A stretch of DNA of 39,177 nucleotides from Streptomyces rubellomurinus (GTDB taxonomy: Bacteria > Actinomycetota > Actinomycetes > Streptomycetales > Streptomycetaceae): positions 1 through 39,177 of the forward strand of contig NZ_JZKH01000080.1 in assembly GCF_000961885.1 (NCBI RefSeq), written 5' to 3'. The notes beneath the pieces are model-generated. The model saw only the letters and a list, made by a program, of their open reading frames with translations, was not told the DNA's origin and searched no databases. A program made the position numbers and the translations under genes. This document shows, piece after piece, positions 1 through 9,100 of this stretch; position 1 is the first letter of the stretch; every line of letters begins with the position of its first letter.

Positions 1-2
1 GA

Positions 3-2738
3 GCGGCGGCGCGCCCCGCCGCTCCGGCGGCCCCGGCCGCGCCCGCGGCCGAGTTCTCCTCGCCGGCTCCGGCCGGTGACGCCCCGCGTCCGGCCGCCCA
101 GGCCCCGCGTCCGGCGGCGCAGGCCTCCGGCGGTGCCCGTCCGGGCCCGCGTCCGGCCGGTCCGCGTCCGGGCAACAACCCGTTCACCTCGGGCAGCGCC
201 ACCGGCATGGCCCGCCCCGGCGACCGCCGTCCGGCCGCGCCGGGTGGCCGTCCGGGTGCCCCGGCCGGGCAGGGCGGCGACCGCCCGCGTCCCGGTGGCG
301 ACCGCCCGCGTCCGGCCGGTGCGCCGGGTGCCGGTGCCCCCCGTCCCGGTGGCGACCGTCCGCGTCCGGCCGGTGCGCCGGGTGCCGGTGCTCCCCGTCC
401 GGGTGGCGCCCCGCGTCCGGGTGCCCCGGGTGCCGGTGCGCCGCGTCCGGGTGGCGCTCCGCGTCCTGACGGCATGCCCCGTCCGGCCGCGCCCCGCCCC
501 GGTGGCCCGACCCCGTCCGGCATGCCGCGCCCGAACCCGGGCATGATGCCGCAGCGTCCGGCCGGCCCGCGTCCGGGCCCGGGTGGCCGTGGTCCGGGTG
601 GCCCCGGCGGCCGTCCCGGTGGTCCGGGTGCCGGCGGTGCCCGTCCCGGCTTCCAGGGCCGTCCGGCCGGTCCGGGCTCGCGTCCGGCCGGTGGCGGCTT
701 CGGCGGCCCCCGCCCGGGTGGCGGCGCTCCCGGTGGCGGCGGCGGCTTCGGCGGCCCGCGTCCGGGTGGCTTCGGCGGTCGTCCCGGCGGCCCGGGTGCC
801 CGTGGTGGCACGCAGGGCGCCTTCGGTCGTGGCCCGGGCGGTCGCCCGGCTCGCGGTCGCAAGTCGAAGCGGGCGAAGCGCCAGGAGTACGAGGCCATGC
901 AGGCCCCGTCCGTCGGCGGTGTGATGCTGCCCCGCGGCAACGGCCAGACCGTTCGCCTGTCGAGCGGCGCCTCGCTGATGGACTTCGCGGAGAAGATCAA
1001 CGCCAACCCGGCCGCGCTCGTCTCCGTCATGTTCAACCTCGGTGAGATGGTCACCGCGACGCAGTCGGTCTCCGACGCCACGCTGCAGCTGCTGGCGGAC
1101 GAGATGGGCTTCGTCCTGGAGATCGTCAGCCGGGACGACGAGGACCGCGAGCTGCTGGAGTCGTTCGACATCGACTTCGGCGCCGACGAGGGCGACGAGG
1201 ACCAGCTGGCCCCGCGCCCGCCGGTCGTCACCGTCATGGGTCACGTCGACCACGGTAAGACCCGACTGCTGGACGCGATCCGCAAGTCCAACGTGGTGGC
1301 CGGCGAGGCCGGTGGCATCACCCAGCACATCGGTGCCTACCAGGTGGCGACGATGGTGAACGGCGAAGAGCGCCCGATCACCTTCCTCGACACCCCGGGT
1401 CACGAGGCGTTCTCCGCCATGCGTGCCCGTGGTGCCAAGTCCACCGACATCGCGATCCTGGTGGTCGCGGCCAACGACGGTGTCATGCCGCAGACGGTCG
1501 AGGCGCTGAACCACGCCAAGGCCGCCGGTGTGCCGATCGTGGTCGCCGTCAACAAGATCGACGTCGAGGGCGCCGACCCGACCAAGGTCCGCGGCCAGCT
1601 GACCGAGTTCGGCCTGGTGGCCGAGGAGTACGGCGGCGACACCATGTTCGTCGACATCTCCGCGCGCCAGGGTCTGAACATCGACCAGCTGCTGGAGGCC
1701 GTGGTCCTGACCGCGGACGCCTCGCTCGACCTGCGGGCCAACCCCGACCAGGACGCGCAGGGTATTGCGATCGAAGCCCACCTGGACAAGGGCCGCGGCG
1801 CCATGGCGACCGTCCTGGTCCAGCGCGGTACCCTCCGCGTCGGTGACTCGATCGTCGTGGGCGACGCCTACGGCCGCGTCCGCGCCATGCTGGACGAGAA
1901 CGGCAACAGCCTCGCCGAGGCCGGCCCGTCCCGCCCGGTGCTGCTGCTCGGTCTGACCTCGGTGCCCCGCGCCGGCGACAGCTTCATCGTCGTCGACGAG
2001 GACCGCACCGCCCGCCAGATCGCCGAGAAGCGCTCGGCCCGTGACCGCAACGCCGCCTTCGCGCAGCGTCGGGTCCGGGTGTCCCTGGAGGACCTGGACA
2101 AGGCCATCGCCGCCGGCTCCATCGAGCAGCTCAACCTCATCATCAAGGGTGACGTCTCCGGTTCCGTCGAAGCCCTCGAGGACGCCCTCGTCAAGCTGGA
2201 CGTGGGCGAGGAGGTCGAGCTCCGGGTCCTGCACCGCGGTGTGGGTGCCATCACCGAGTCCGACGTGGACCTGGCGATGGGCTCGGACGCCATCATCATC
2301 GGCTTCAACGTGCGCGCCGAAGGCCGTGCGCGCGCCGCGGCCGACAAGGAAGGCGTGGACGTCCGGTACTACTCGGTCATCTACCAGGCGATCGAGGAGA
2401 TCGAGAACGCCCTCAAGGGCATGCTCAAGCCGGAGTACGAGGAGGTGCGCCTCGGCGCCGCGGAGATCCGCGAGGTCTTCCGCTCCTCCAAGTTCGGCAA
2501 CATCGCCGGTGTCCTGGTCCGCGACGGCATCATCCGCCGCAACGCCAAGGCCCGCCTCATCCGCGACGGCAAGGTCGTGGCGGAGAACCTCTCCATCGAG
2601 GGTCTGCGCCGCTTCAAGGACGACGCGACCGAGGTCCGCGAGGGCTTCGAGGCCGGTGTCACCCTGGGGTCGTTCAACGACATCAAGGTCGAGGACGTCA
2701 TCGAGACCTACGAGATGCGCGAGAAGCCGCGCGCCTAG
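3..2738 (+). CDS. infB: Translation initiation factor IF-2 (5' end outside window)
   Basis: GTPase that places initiator fMet-tRNA on the 30S subunit and promotes 50S joining. The frame is open from the first bases, so the true start lies upstream. The first ~280 codons seen are a Gly/Pro/Arg/Ala-rich linker typical of actinobacterial IF-2. A basic stretch ([14 protein letters not shown]) and an IF2_N-type domain follow. The G domain has G1 GHVDHGKT at about 1239-1262, G3 DTPGH near 1389 and G4 NKID near 1551. Domains II, III and IV run to the stop at 2736-2738. It heads a translation cluster with rbfA and truB downstream, a common bacterial arrangement. A strong hairpin follows the stop. The identification is secure; only the N-terminus is missing. 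Confidence 0.97.
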   Translation, partial: AAARPAAPAAPAAPAAEFSSPAPAGDAPRPAAQAPRPAAQASGGARPGPRPAGPRPGNNPFTSGSATGMARPGDRRPAAPGGRPGAPAGQGGDRPRPGGDRPRPAGAPGAGAPRPGGDRPRPAGAPGAGAPRPGGAPRPGAPGAGAPRPGGAPRPDGMPRPAAPRPGGPTPSGMPRPNPGMMPQRPAGPRPGPGGRGPGGPGGRPGGPGAGGARPGFQGRPAGPGSRPAGGGFGGPRPGGGAPGGGGGFGGPRPGGFGGRPGGPGARGGTQGAFGRGPGGRPARGRKSKRAKRQEYEAMQAPSVGGVMLPRGNGQTVRLSSGASLMDFAEKINANPAALVSVMFNLGEMVTATQSVSDATLQLLADEMGFVLEIVSRDDEDRELLESFDIDFGADEGDEDQLAPRPPVVTVMGHVDHGKTRLLDAIRKSNVVAGEAGGITQHIGAYQVATMVNGEERPITFLDTPGHEAFSAMRARGAKSTDIAILVVAANDGVMPQTVEALNHAKAAGVPIVVAVNKIDVEGADPTKVRGQLTEFGLVAEEYGGDTMFVDISARQGLNIDQLLEAVVLTADASLDLRANPDQDAQGIAIEAHLDKGRGAMATVLVQRGTLRVGDSIVVGDAYGRVRAMLDENGNSLAEAGPSRPVLLLGLTSVPRAGDSFIVVDEDRTARQIAEKRSARDRNAAFAQRRVRVSLEDLDKAIAAGSIEQLNLIIKGDVSGSVEALEDALVKLDVGEEVELRVLHRGVGAITESDVDLAMGSDAIIIGFNVRAEGRARAAADKEGVDVRYYSVIYQAIEEIENALKGMLKPEYEEVRLGAAEIREVFRSSKFGNIAGVLVRDGIIRRNAKARLIRDGKVVAENLSIEGLRRFKDDATEVREGFEAGVTLGSFNDIKVEDVIETYEMREKPRA
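294..401 (+). repeat. 54-bp tandem duplication inside infB linker
   Basis: Two adjacent 54-bp units (294-347 and 348-401) differ at only a few, mostly third, positions. Each encodes an 18-residue unit, [18 protein letters not shown]. Shorter partial copies continue to about 470. The unit is a whole number of codons, so copy number can change without a frameshift. Confidence 0.85.
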
Positions 2739-2747
2739 TCGGTGTCA

Positions 2748-2792
2748 ACCGGGGCCGGTCGACGGGTGGTATTTCCGTCGACCGGCCCCGGT
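2748..2792 (+). terminator. 18-bp perfect hairpin after infB
   Basis: Arms 2748-2765 and 2775-2792 are perfect 18-bp complements around a 9-nt loop (GTGGTATTT), 9 nt after the infB stop. There is no U tract, as is usual for Streptomyces terminators. A TAGGGT -10-like box at 2802-2807 lies just after it, so the next gene may have its own promoter. Confidence 0.8.
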
Positions 2793-2874
2793 CTCGCTGT
2801 GTAGGGTCCTCGGCGTCGGCCCGGTTCCGGGCCGGCGTCCCCGAGGCCTTCCAGGTCGGCGAGACCTGTCATAC

Positions 2875-3171
2875 ATGTTCGTGGGAACACTCACCTTCGA
2901 CCTGCTGCTGGGCGACGTCCACTCGCTCAAGGAGAAGCGTTCGATCGTGCGGCCCATCGTGGCCGAACTGCAGCGCAAGTACAGCGTGTGCGCTGCCGAG
3001 ACCGGGAACCAGGACCTGCACCGGCGGGCCGAGATCGGCCTGGCGGTGGTGTCCGGCGATGCCGGGTACGTCACCGAGGTCCTGGACAGCTGTGAGCGGT
3101 TGGTCGCCGGCCGCCCCGAGGTGCAGCTCCTCGCCGCGAGGAGGCGCTACCACAACGACGACGACGAATGA
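2875..3171 (+). CDS. DUF503 (YlxP-like) small conserved protein
   Basis: A 98-residue protein beginning MFVGTLTFDLLLGDVHSLKEK. Start and length fit the DUF503/YlxP family, which is habitually encoded between infB and rbfA. The HSLKEKRS segment is typical of the family. Its biochemical function is not established; the neighbourhood suggests ribosome maturation or translation, which is inference. ATG at 2875 is chosen because the family signature begins there and upstream codons in this frame are infB shadow. A possible -10 box (TAGGGT, 2802-2807) after the infB hairpin suggests separate transcription. The C-terminus is acidic (NDDDE). Confidence 0.88.
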   Translation: MFVGTLTFDLLLGDVHSLKEKRSIVRPIVAELQRKYSVCAAETGNQDLHRRAEIGLAVVSGDAGYVTEVLDSCERLVAGRPEVQLLAARRRYHNDDDE

Positions 3172-3324
3172 GGACCGTGGAGGCGTCGGCGGAAGTCGCC
3201 GTTCTCACACGGATCAGGACCGAGAGCGCCCGCAAGGCCGGGCGCGGGCCGGTACTTTGGGGCGTGGGCCCCGAACGGGCGCGCAGCTCGCCCGGGTACC
3301 GGGCCCATTGCACGAGGAGGCAAC

Positions 3325-3765
3325 GTGACCGACACCGCTAGGGCGCGCAAGCTCGCCGACCGCATCCAGGTGGTCGTCGCCCAGACCCTGGAGCGGCGGA
3401 TCAAGGACCCGCGGCTCGGGTTCGTGACCATCACCGACACCCGGGTGACCGGCGACCTGCGCGAGGCCACCGTCTTCTACACCGTCTTCGGTGACGAGAC
3501 CGAGCGCGAGGCCACCGCGGCCGCGCTGGAGAGCGCCAAGGGCGTGATCCGCTCCGAGGTCGGCAAGATCGGGGTGCGCTTCACCCCGACGCTGACCTTC
3601 GTCGCGGACGCGCTGCCGGACAACGCCCGGAACATCGACGACCTGCTCGACCGGGCCAAGGCCATCGACGCGGCGGTGCGCACCACCGCCGCGGGCGCGA
3701 CCTACGCCGGCGACGCCGACCCGTACCGGGTGCCGGCGTCCGAGCGTGACGACGAGGACGAGTAG
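3325..3765 (+). CDS. rbfA: 30S ribosome-binding factor RbfA
   Basis: Cold-shock/30S maturation factor that binds the 16S 5' region during late 30S assembly. The 146-residue protein carries the family features: N-terminal [33 protein letters not shown], then a KH-like fold ending near [15 protein letters not shown]. The C-terminal tail is acidic (ERDDEDE). The GTG start at 3325 is set by a strong GAGGAGG Shine-Dalgarno about 5 nt upstream. The 153-nt gap before it holds a 7-bp hairpin (3226-3232 with 3239-3245) and a TACTTT -10-like box near 3252. The next gene begins 2 nt after the stop, so the two are probably co-translated. Confidence 0.96.
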   Translation: MTDTARARKLADRIQVVVAQTLERRIKDPRLGFVTITDTRVTGDLREATVFYTVFGDETEREATAAALESAKGVIRSEVGKIGVRFTPTLTFVADALPDNARNIDDLLDRAKAIDAAVRTTAAGATYAGDADPYRVPASERDDEDE

Positions 3766-3767
3766 TC

Positions 3768-4871
3768 ATGGCGGGTGAGCCGGCGCGGGGCGCCTCGCGA
3801 ACCGGTTCGACCACGGGGGCGTCCTCCACCAGCACGGTGGAGGGTGCCCTCGCGGCGCTCCCGGGGCCGCGCGCCGAGGAGAGCGGCCGCGAACTGGTCT
3901 GGCAGCAGGTGGTGGCGGAGATCGGCCGGGCGCGCTCGATCGACCTGATCTGCCACATCTGCCCGGACGGCGACGCGCTGGGCTCCTCGCTGGCCGCCGG
4001 GCTGGCGCTGCGCGCGCTCGGCAAGGAGGTGCGGGTCTCCTTCGGCGACGAGCCGCAGATCGTGCCCGAGTCGCTGGCCTTCCTGCCCGGCCAGGAGCTG
4101 ATCGTGCCCGCCGCCGAGGTGCCCGAGGTGCCCGAGCTGGTGCTCTGCTTCGACGTGGCCGCGCAGAGCCGGCTCGGCCTGCTACACGACAAGGCCTTCG
4201 CCGCGCCCGTCCTGGCGGTGTTCGACCACCACGCCTCCAACCCGGGCTTCGGCACCCACCAGCTGATCGACCCGGCCGCGCCGGCCACCGCCGTCCTGGT
4301 GGACGAGCTGCTGCGCCGGCTCGGCGTCGAGCTCGACCAGGACCTGGCCACCTGCCTCTACACCGGGGTCGCCACCGACACCGGCTCGTTCAAGTACCGG
4401 GCGACCACGCCCGCCACCCACGAACTCGCCGGGCGGCTGCTGGCCACCGGCATCCGGCACGACCTGATCTCCCGGCAGCTGTGGGACACCTCCTCCTTCG
4501 GCTACCTCAAGGTGCTCGCGGCCGCCCTCGACCGGGCCGTCTACGAGCCGGACGCGGCCGGCGGGCTGGGCCTGGTGTGGACCTGGGTGCCGTACGAGGA
4601 CCTCGCGCTGTTCAGCGTCACGGTTGAGGAGATCGAAGGACTGATCGACGTGCTGCGCCGCCCGGCCGAGGCCGAGGTGGCGCTGGTGCTCAAGCAGGAC
4701 CCGGACGGCACGCTGCGGGGCTCCTCGCGTTCCAAGGGCGCGGTGGACGTCGCCGCGGCCTGCACCGAGCTGGGCGGCGGCGGGCACGTCTTCGCGGCCG
4801 GGTTCAGCGCCCGGGAGGGCGTGGCCGCGGTGGTGGACCGGTTCCGGGCGGCGCTGCGGCCCGCCCACTGA
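3768..4871 (+). CDS. DHH-family phosphoesterase, NrnA-like (nanoRNase / pAp phosphatase)
   Basis: A 367-residue DHH/DHHA1 protein, expected to degrade very short oligoribonucleotides and/or 3'-phosphoadenosine 5'-phosphate in the cytoplasm with Mn2+. Motif I is HICPDGDALGSS (His63, Asp67, Asp69). The name-giving motif is FDHHASN (Asp153-His155). The C-terminal DHHA1 domain has the GGGGH substrate-binding loop near residue 346. The first ~40 residues are a Ser/Thr/Gly-rich extension not needed for the fold, so a slightly later start is possible, but ATG 3768 lies 2 nt after the rbfA stop and suits coupling. Location between rbfA and truB is conserved in actinobacteria. Confidence 0.9.
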   Translation: MAGEPARGASRTGSTTGASSTSTVEGALAALPGPRAEESGRELVWQQVVAEIGRARSIDLICHICPDGDALGSSLAAGLALRALGKEVRVSFGDEPQIVPESLAFLPGQELIVPAAEVPEVPELVLCFDVAAQSRLGLLHDKAFAAPVLAVFDHHASNPGFGTHQLIDPAAPATAVLVDELLRRLGVELDQDLATCLYTGVATDTGSFKYRATTPATHELAGRLLATGIRHDLISRQLWDTSSFGYLKVLAAALDRAVYEPDAAGGLGLVWTWVPYEDLALFSVTVEEIEGLIDVLRRPAEAEVALVLKQDPDGTLRGSSRSKGAVDVAAACTELGGGGHVFAAGFSAREGVAAVVDRFRAALRPAH

Positions 4872-4896
4872 CGGTCCCGCGTTGACTATCCTGCGG

Positions 4897-4947
4897 TGAC
4901 CGCACGGAACGGTTGACCGCACGGAGCACCTGACCGCACGGAACAAC
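4897..4947 (+). repeat. Three tandem 17-bp direct repeats upstream of truB
   Basis: Units start at 4897, 4914 and 4931 with exact 17-nt periodicity. All share the core TGACCGCACGGA and diverge only in the last 5 nt. The array ends 23 nt before the truB ATG. A TTGACTATCCT segment immediately upstream (4882-4892) is promoter-like. Role unknown. Confidence 0.85.
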
Positions 4948-4970
4948 CGCTGGTTGAGAGAAAGAACTCG

Positions 4971-5900
4971 ATGAAGCGCAAAGGCACCGGCCCGGACGGC
5001 CTGGTGATCGTCGACAAGCCCGAGGGCATCACCTCCCACGGGGTGGTCGCCAAGCTGCGGTGGCTGGCCGGGACGCGGAAGGTCGGCCACGCCGGCACGC
5101 TGGACCCGATGGCCACCGGCGTCCTGGTGATCGGCGTCGAGCGGGCCACCCGGCTGCTCGGCCACCTGATGCTGACGGCCAAGACGTACGAGGCGACCAT
5201 CCGGCTCGGCCAGACCACGATCACCGACGACCGGGAGGGCGAGGTGACCGCCTCGACCCCGGCGGACGCCGTCACCCGGGAGGCGATCGACGCCGGGATC
5301 GCGGCGCTCACCGGCCCGATCATGCAGGTGCCGTCCAAGGTCAGCGCGATCAAGATCGACGGCAAGCGCTCGTACGCGCGGGTGCGCGAGGGCGAGGACT
5401 TCGAACTCGCCGCCCGGCCGACCACGATCCACTCCTTCACCGTGCACGGGCAGCGGGCGGCGGTGGCCGAGGACGGCACGCCGGTGATCGACCTGGACGT
5501 GACCGTCGAGTGCTCCTCCGGCACCTACATCCGGGCGCTGGCCCGGGACCTCGGCGCCGGGCTCGGCGTCGGCGGGCACCTGACCGCGCTGCGGCGCACC
5601 AAGGTCGGCCCGTACGGGGTGGAGTCGGCGCGCACCCTGGAGCAGCTCGAGGACTCCGTCACCGGCGACTCCGCCACCGGGCTGGAGGTGCTGCCGATCG
5701 CGCAGGCCGCGGCCGCCGCCTTCCCACGCTGGGACCTGGACGAGTCCTCCGCCGAGAAGCTGTCGCACGGCGCCCGGCTGAAGGCGCCCGGGATGGGCGT
5801 GGACGGGCCGATCGCGGTGTTCGGGCCGGACGGGCGCTTCCTCGCCCTGGTCGAGGAGAAGGGCGGGCAGGCCAAGCCCGTCGCGGTCTTCGTCGGCTGA
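4971..5900 (+). CDS. truB: tRNA pseudouridine(55) synthase TruB
   Basis: Makes pseudouridine 55 in the T-loop of tRNAs. The 309-residue protein opens with GLVIVDKPEGITSHGVVAKLR and contains the catalytic motif GHAGTLDPMATGVL, with nucleophile Asp45. Later family segments are KTYEATIRLGQTTITDD, the VPSKVSAIKIDGKRSYARVREGE region, and CSSGTYIRALARDLG. A C-terminal ~80-residue domain resembles the actinobacterial TruB extension. The ATG start has a GAGAGAAAGAA purine stretch upstream. The gene is separated from the preceding gene by 99 nt carrying the triple 17-bp repeat, so it may have its own promoter. Confidence 0.96.
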   Translation: MKRKGTGPDGLVIVDKPEGITSHGVVAKLRWLAGTRKVGHAGTLDPMATGVLVIGVERATRLLGHLMLTAKTYEATIRLGQTTITDDREGEVTASTPADAVTREAIDAGIAALTGPIMQVPSKVSAIKIDGKRSYARVREGEDFELAARPTTIHSFTVHGQRAAVAEDGTPVIDLDVTVECSSGTYIRALARDLGAGLGVGGHLTALRRTKVGPYGVESARTLEQLEDSVTGDSATGLEVLPIAQAAAAAFPRWDLDESSAEKLSHGARLKAPGMGVDGPIAVFGPDGRFLALVEEKGGQAKPVAVFVG

Positions 5901-5930
5901 CCTCCGCTCCCCGGAGGCCCCCGCCTCCCT

Positions 5931-5963
5931 GACCCCCGCCCGGGATTCCACCCGGCGGGGGTC
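5931..5963 (+). terminator. GC hairpin after truB
   Basis: GACCCCCGCC (5931-5940) pairs with GGCGGGGGTC (5954-5963). A bulged CGGG/CCCG extension lies inside the loop. It sits 30 nt after the truB stop and probably ends the truB transcript. Confidence 0.7.
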
Positions 5964-5980
5964 TCGGCGTTCCCGGGGGC

Positions 5981-6017
5981 GCGTTCACCCCTGCGGGGGA
6001 GCGCGCGAGGTGAACGC
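5981..6017. repeat. 9-bp inverted repeat before the pseudo-trypsin/STAND gene
   Basis: GCGTTCACC (5981-5989) and GGTGAACGC (6009-6017) are perfect inverted copies with a 19-nt spacer, about 90 nt before the ATG at 6106. It could be an operator or part of a compound terminator with the hairpin just upstream. Confidence 0.45.
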
Positions 6018-6105
6018 CGGTGGTGAGCGGCGCGGGCGCGGTCGGGCCGCCCCCACGCCGGGCAGGCTCCCCGCGGCGGCCGAACGACCGACAGGGGGAA
6101 GGGCC

Positions 6106-9100
6106 ATGCCGGAGTTCCAGGAAGACGATCCGGGGCGGTACCTGCTGCACATCCGCGACCTCGCCGGGCGGCTGCACGGCCTCGGCTTCGTCGCCGACCC
6201 GCACGGCACCGTGCTGACCGCCCACCAGTGCGTCGCCGCCCTCGACCGGCTCGTCCTGCACACCCCCGGCGGCGAGACCCGGGTGCTCGGCCCGGACGCC
6301 GTCCTGCCGCTGCCCGGGCACGGCCTCGCCCTGCTGCGCACCGACGCGGTCGGCGGCCCGTCCGTCCCGCCGCTGCCGGTGGCCGCCGCCGGCGCCGGGC
6401 ACGAGCTGCTGCTGCCCGCGCTGGCCGGCGCGGACGGCCGGGCGGTCGCGCTGCGCTGCGGGCTGCTCGGGGCCGCCGACGGCCTGCTGCTGCTCGACGT
6501 GCCGGTGGTCGGCGGCGTCGCGGTGCCGGCCGGCTCACCGGTGCTGGACGCCCGCAGCGGTGCCGTGGTCGCCCTGGCCCTGCCCGGGCCGCACGCCGCC
6601 CGGTACGGCGGCGCCCTGCCCGCGGTGCCCGCCGGCGGCGGCGCGGCGACGGCCGGGCCGCTGGCCGCCCTGCTGGCGCGCAACGCGGCGGCCGTGCCCG
6701 CGTACGGGGCGGCGCTCAACCTCGCCGGGGTCCTGCGGCTGGCCGCCGCGCAGACGGCGGCCGCCGACACCGGGCCCGGCGGGGTGGCCGGGCTCGCCGC
6801 CGACCGGATCGACCGGCCGGACGGCCTGACCGGCGACGAACCCGAGGCCACCGTCACCGCGCTGGTCGGCGCCCCCGGCAGCGGCCGCTCCACCGAACTC
6901 GCCGCCCTCGCCGCCCGCCGCGCCGACGCCGCCCACCCGCTGCCCACCCTCTGGCTGCGCGGCGCCGACCTGCGCGCCGGGGACCGCTCGCTCGCCGAGC
7001 CCGTCGAACGCGCGCTGGCGGCCGCCGCCGCCGAGCTCGGCACCCCCGCCCCCGCGCCCGAACCCGTGGCGGCCCTGTGCGCCGCCGCCGGCCGTCCGCT
7101 GCTGATCGTCCTGGACGGCCCCGAGGAGGCCCCGGCCCCGCTGGACGGGCGGTGGCTGCGCGGCGCCGGGCAGTGGCTCACCGGCTGCGGGGCCCGGCTG
7201 CTGACCGCCTGCGGCGACCAGCTCGGGGAACGGCTCGCCGCCGAACCCTGGGGCCGCGGCCCCAGCCCCGCGCCCCGCCCGGACGACCCGGCCCCCGGCG
7301 GCGACCTGGCCGGCGCCCCCACCGTACGGATGGACGGCGCCGGCCCCGGCACGCCGACCCTGGCCCGGCACCGCCTCGGCCCGCTGCCCGCCGAGGCCGC
7401 CGACCGGCTGCGCCGCCGCCACGGGCTGCCGCCCGGCTGCCCCGGCGGCGCCGACGCCCGGCACCCGCTGGCCGTCCGGCTGGCCGGCGAACTGTGGGCC
7501 GAGGGCGTGCGCGGCGAACCGGCCCGCCGCGGCGAGCTCTTCGCCGCCCACCTGGACCTGCGCTGCCTGCGGATCGCCCAGCGGCTGGCCCAGCGGTCGA
7601 CCCGGCAGACGACGGAGTGCGGCCGGCCGCGCCGCCCGGGCGCCCACCGCCGGGGCGCCGCCCCGCCCGCCGCACCCACCGGGCCGACGCCCGGGCGGGT
7701 TCGCCGGCTCGCCGCCGCGGTGGCCGGTCGGGTGCACGAGGCGGCCCGGCGGATGCTCGGCGCAGGGCCCGGCGGGCTCGGCCGCGACGCCTTCGAGGAA
7801 CTGTTCCCGACCGAGGGCGGCTGGGCCGCGGCGGTGCTCGCCGAGGGCCTGCTCGTGCCCGCCGGGCCCGGATTCCGCTTCGCCCACGGGGAGTTCGCCG
7901 ACTGGCTGCAGGGCCGGCACCTGGACCTGGACGCGGCGCTGCGGCTGCTGCTCGGCGAGGCCGCGGACAGCACGCCGGACGGCGCGGCCAAGGCCGTTCC
8001 CCGGCACCGGATCGGCCCGGTCGCCGCCGCGCTGGCCCGGGTGGCCGAGACCTGGGGCGCGAGCGCCCTCGACCCGTGGCTGCACCGGATCGACCGCGCC
8101 CTCGACCTGCGCCCGCCCGGCAGCGAACCCGCCTGGTGGGCCGCCGCGTTGCTGGCCGCCGGGCTGGCCGCGAGCCCCGACCCGGCCGAACACCGCGAGC
8201 TGCTCGACCGGTTGGCCGGCCGGATCGTCGAACGGTCCGCCGGCGGCCCGGCCGCGCCGAGGACCGGGCCGACCTCGGCGGCGGACGGGCTCGACCGCTT
8301 CGGCCCGGCCTTCTGGACCGGACTCGGCCTGCCCCCGGAAACCGAACTCGCCCTGCTGCGCCGCCTGGTGGCCGCCGACCGGCCCGGCCGTCCGGGCTTC
8401 CTCGGCGCGGCGGCCGAACGGCTGCGCGCCGACCCCGTCGCGGTCTTCCCGCTGCTGTGCGCATGGTTCGAGGACCGCACCTCGCCCGTCGCCGCCGACC
8501 TCGCCCACGACCTGCTGCACGCCCACCGCCGGCTCGCCCTCGACGAGTTGGCCGACGCGCTGGCCGACGCCGCCCACCCCAGGGCGGACGCGCTGCTCAC
8601 CGTCCTGGCCGCCGAGGAGCCCTCCGCGCTGTGCCGCGCCGTGGACCGCTGGAGCCACGACCGCAGGCCCGAACGGCACGTCGCGGCCGCCGCGCACGCC
8701 CTGCGGACGGCCCCGTACGCGACCGGGGCCGGCGCCGAACTGCTGCGGCACACCGCGTTGACCCTGCTCGCCCGCGAGGACGAGCCCGGCCTGCACGGCG
8801 CCGCACTGGCGCTGCTGGTCGGCGACCCGGCCACCCGGGCCGAGCACCTGCCCGCCGCGCTCGCCCGGCTGCGGGCCGGCGGCGACGCCTTCCTCACCCC
8901 GCGCGCGCTCGCCCCGGCCCTGGACGGCGACCCGGAGCCGGTGCTGGCCGCCCTCGCCGACGCGCTGTCGGCCCCCGGCGCGGCCGTCGCCGAGACGCTG
9001 CGGGTGCTCGCCGACGCCCGCACCCCGGTGGCCGCCCGGCGCGGCGCCGAACTCGCCGCCCGGCTGCTGCGCGAGCACCCGGCGCTGGCCGGCCCGGTCG

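Noticed and set aside
294..470. CRISPR-like repeat array in infB
   Set aside because: The repeats are directly adjacent, codon-phased and protein-coding, with no spacers; no CRISPR array or cas gene is present in the window.
5985..9023. 1012-codon - strand frame opposite the STAND-like gene
   Set aside because: Ser/Ala/Arg-rich low-information translation, typical of antisense shadow; the + strand frame has coherent P-loop and fold motifs.
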